Shown here: positions 61,940 through 64,000 of the stretch, piece after piece
Numbering within the stretch: position 1 is the stretch's first letter
Layout of the letters: every line of letters begins with the position of its first letter
Source of the DNA: Hydractinia symbiolongicarpus
Lineage: Eukaryota > Cnidaria > Hydrozoa > Anthoathecata > Hydractiniidae
Length of the DNA: 64,000 bases
Assembly (NCBI RefSeq): GCF_029227915.1
Contig: NC_079880.1
Location: 26,531,501 to 26,595,500, forward strand
Direction of reading: 5' to 3'
Translations under genes and position numbers: made by a program
Notes under the pieces: model-generated
Told to the model about the DNA's origin: nothing
Databases searched by the model: none
Seen by the model: only the letters and a program-made list of their open reading frames with translations

Positions 61940-61943
61940 TTAA
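61938..61943. repeat. Right target-site duplication AATTAA of the retrotransposon
   Basis: AATTAA followed by GAAGAATGTTAC, which resumes the interrupted monomer. It pairs with 57,992-57,997. Confidence 0.75.
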
Positions 61944-64000
61944 GAAGAATGTTACTTTTTGTAGTCAAACTGGCTCATTAATCGAGTTTACAAGGTCACA
62001 GTCCAGAATCAGTTCAATTAAGTCCCACAGTCAATCGTTTCACTGTTAAAAGCGATGCAACTTAGTCACATCGGAAAAAATCACTAAATACATGTTGGTA
62101 CGAATATGTGACGCAACCGTGGTAACTCAAACGGATAAACACCGTAAGAAAGTCAATGAAATGTAGTTTTTAAAACTGTCTCTGTTTCTTCAGCGCGAAC
62201 TAACGGCTGGGGTCGCTCCCACAGTGAAAAATGACTTATATAACTTAATTTTTAAACAAAACGCTACCACAGTGCCCAGTGCAATCGCTGAGTTCCAGAA
62301 ATCAAGTCAAATTAAGAAAAATGTTACTTCTTGTAGTCAAACTGGCTCATTTATCACACTTACAAGGTCAAAGTCCAAAATCAGCTCAATTAAGTCCCAC
62401 AGTCAAACGTTTCACTGTTAAAAGCGATGCAACCTAGTAATATCCGACTATCGCTAAATATATGTGGGGCGAATATGTGACACAACCGTTGTAACTCAAA
62501 CGGATTGACACCGTTAGAAAGTCAACGAAAAGTAGTTTTTGAAACTGTTTTTATTTTTTCAGCGCGAACTAATGGCTGGGATTGGTCCCACAATAAAAAT
62601 GACTTATTTAACTTAATTTTTTAATAAAACTCTACCACAGCGCCCAGTGCAATCGCTGAGTTCCAGCAATCAAGTCAAATTAAGAAGAATGTCATTTCTT
62701 GTAGACAAACTGGCTCATTTATAACATTTATCAGGTCACACTCCAAAGTTAGTTCAATTAAGTCCCACAGTCAATCGTTTCACTGTTAAAAGCGATGCAG
62801 GCTAGTAATTTCAGAATACTATCGCTAAATACATGTTGGTACGAGTATGTGAGGCAACCGTTGTAACTCAAACGGATTGATACCGCCAAGAAGTCGATGA
62901 AGTGTAGTTTTTGAGAATGTCTCTATTTCTTCAGCGCGTGCTGACGGCCAGGATTAGTCCCACAGTAAAAAAAAACTTATTTATCTAAATTTTTAAATAA
63001 AGCACTAGCACAGAGCCTAGTGAACTCGCTGAATTCCAGCAATCATGTCGAATTAAGAAGAAAGGTATTCCTTGGAGTCCAATTGGCTCATTTATCGAGT
63101 TTACAAGGTCACAGTCCAGAATTAGTTCAATTAAGTCCCGCAGTCAATCGTTTCACTGTTAAAAGCGATGCAACTTAGTCACATCGGAAAGAAATCACTA
63201 AATACATGTTGGTACGAATATGTGACGCAATCGTTGGAACTCAAACAGATTAACACCGTTAGAAAGTCAATGAAATGTAGTTTTTGAAACTGTCTCTATT
63301 TCTTCAGTGCGAACTAAGGCTGGGATTGGTCCCACAGTAAAAAATGACTTATTTATCTTAATTTTTAAATAAAACGCTACCACGGTGCCAAGTGCAATCG
63401 CTGAGTTCCAGCAATTAAGTCAAATTAAGAAGAATGTTACTTCTTGTAGTTAAACTGGCTCATTTATCACATTTTTACGGTCAATGTCCAAAATCAGTTC
63501 AATTAAGTCCCACAGTCAATCGTTTCACTGTTACAGGCGATGCAACCTAGTAGTATCAGAATACTATCGCTAAATACATGTTGGTACGAATATGTGACGC
63601 AATCCTTGTAACTCAAGCGGATTGATACCGCCAAGAAGTCGATGAAGTGTAGTTTTTGAGAATCTCTCTATTTCTTCAGCGCGTGCTAACGGCCAGGATT
63701 AGTCCCACAGTAAAAAAAGACTTATTTATCTAAATTTTAAGATAAAGCACTACCACAGAGCCTAGTGTACTCGCTGAATTCCAGCAATCATGTCGAATAA
63801 GAAGAATGGTATTCCTCGGAGCGCAATTGGGTCAATTATGGCATTTAGAAGGTCACAGTCCAGAATCAGTTCAATTAAGTCCCGCAGTCAATCGTTTCAC
63901 TGTTAAAAGCGATGCAACCTAGTAATATCAGAATACTATCGCTAAATACATGTTGGTACGAATATGTGAGGCAACCGTTGTAACTCAAACGGATTGATAC
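61944..64000 (+). repeat. Satellite array, block 3 (~5.5 monomers, runs off the window)
   Basis: The array resumes at GAAGAATGTTAC in the interrupted monomer and continues to the last base without a gene. From about 62,058 on it is a diverged copy of 48,428-50,750. Confidence 0.96.
62058..64000 (+). repeat. Second copy of the 48.4-50.7 kb satellite segment, one monomer shorter
   Basis: Matches 48,428-50,750 at offset 13,630 up to about 63,240 and at offset 13,257 afterwards. At the change point (CAATCGTTGGAACTCAAAC then AGATTAACACC) it fuses two monomers that are separate in the other copy. This is what unequal exchange or single-monomer deletion would leave. It may continue beyond the window. 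Confidence 0.85.

Noticed and set aside
48594-62421. Open frames of 65-68 codons at 48,594, 51,578, 53,069, 56,049 and 62,224
   Set aside because: Their near-identity is fully explained by the higher-order repeats and the 13-kb-scale duplication. They are in the satellite and show no domain.
1-64000. CRISPR-like regular repetition
   Set aside because: The repeats are ~372-bp monomers directly abutting each other, with no unique spacers and no cas genes, in a eukaryotic context.

Overview
This window is almost entirely a tandem satellite array from a eukaryotic, almost certainly animal, genome. Two transposable elements are inserted in it and no ordinary host gene is visible. Evidence for a metazoan host is a spliced THAP-domain Kolobok-type transposase gene and an APE-type CR1/L2-group non-LTR retrotransposon whose protein starts with a signal-like segment and a 2A-like recoding motif. 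The literature reports such 2A motifs mainly from marine invertebrates (sea urchins, amphioxus, molluscs, cnidarians). The species cannot be named from the sequence.

Layout. (1) 1-15,621: about 42 head-to-tail monomers of ~372 bp, all in one orientation. (2) 15,626-20,288: a 4.66-kb Kolobok-superfamily DNA transposon flanked by TTAA duplications, with 19-bp terminal inverted repeats. Its minus-strand transposase gene reconstructs, with eight GT-AG introns, into an uninterrupted 873-residue protein with a THAP finger and a DDE-type core. A small plus-strand frame lies convergent to it. (3) 20,293-57,997: about 101 more monomers, containing a near-identical tandem duplication of 12.3-12.7 kb (about 22.69-35.39 and 35.36-47.69 kb) and several nested higher-order repeats of 2, 3, 4 and 6 monomers. 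(4) 57,998-61,937: a 3.94-kb retrotransposon with PHD finger, APE endonuclease, reverse transcriptase and a (TAA)8 tail, broken by a frameshift inside the reverse transcriptase. (5) 61,944-64,000: the array resumes and runs off the window. This end is a diverged second copy of 48.4-50.7 kb.

How it fits together. The satellite consists of at least two diverged monomer families plus mosaics. Its long-range copies differ by whole monomers, which is the signature of unequal exchange. Both transposons split single monomers cleanly and neither has been copied along with the array, so they probably arrived after most local amplification. Monomers carry a cluster of TTAA sites in an AT-rich dyad, and the Kolobok element landed in one. 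The array could be centromeric or pericentromeric heterochromatin, but that is inference. The many short open frames in the array are by-products of repeat similarity and are not annotated as genes. Splice sites, motif positions and repeat offsets were worked out by hand; family assignments rest on motif recognition, with no database search.
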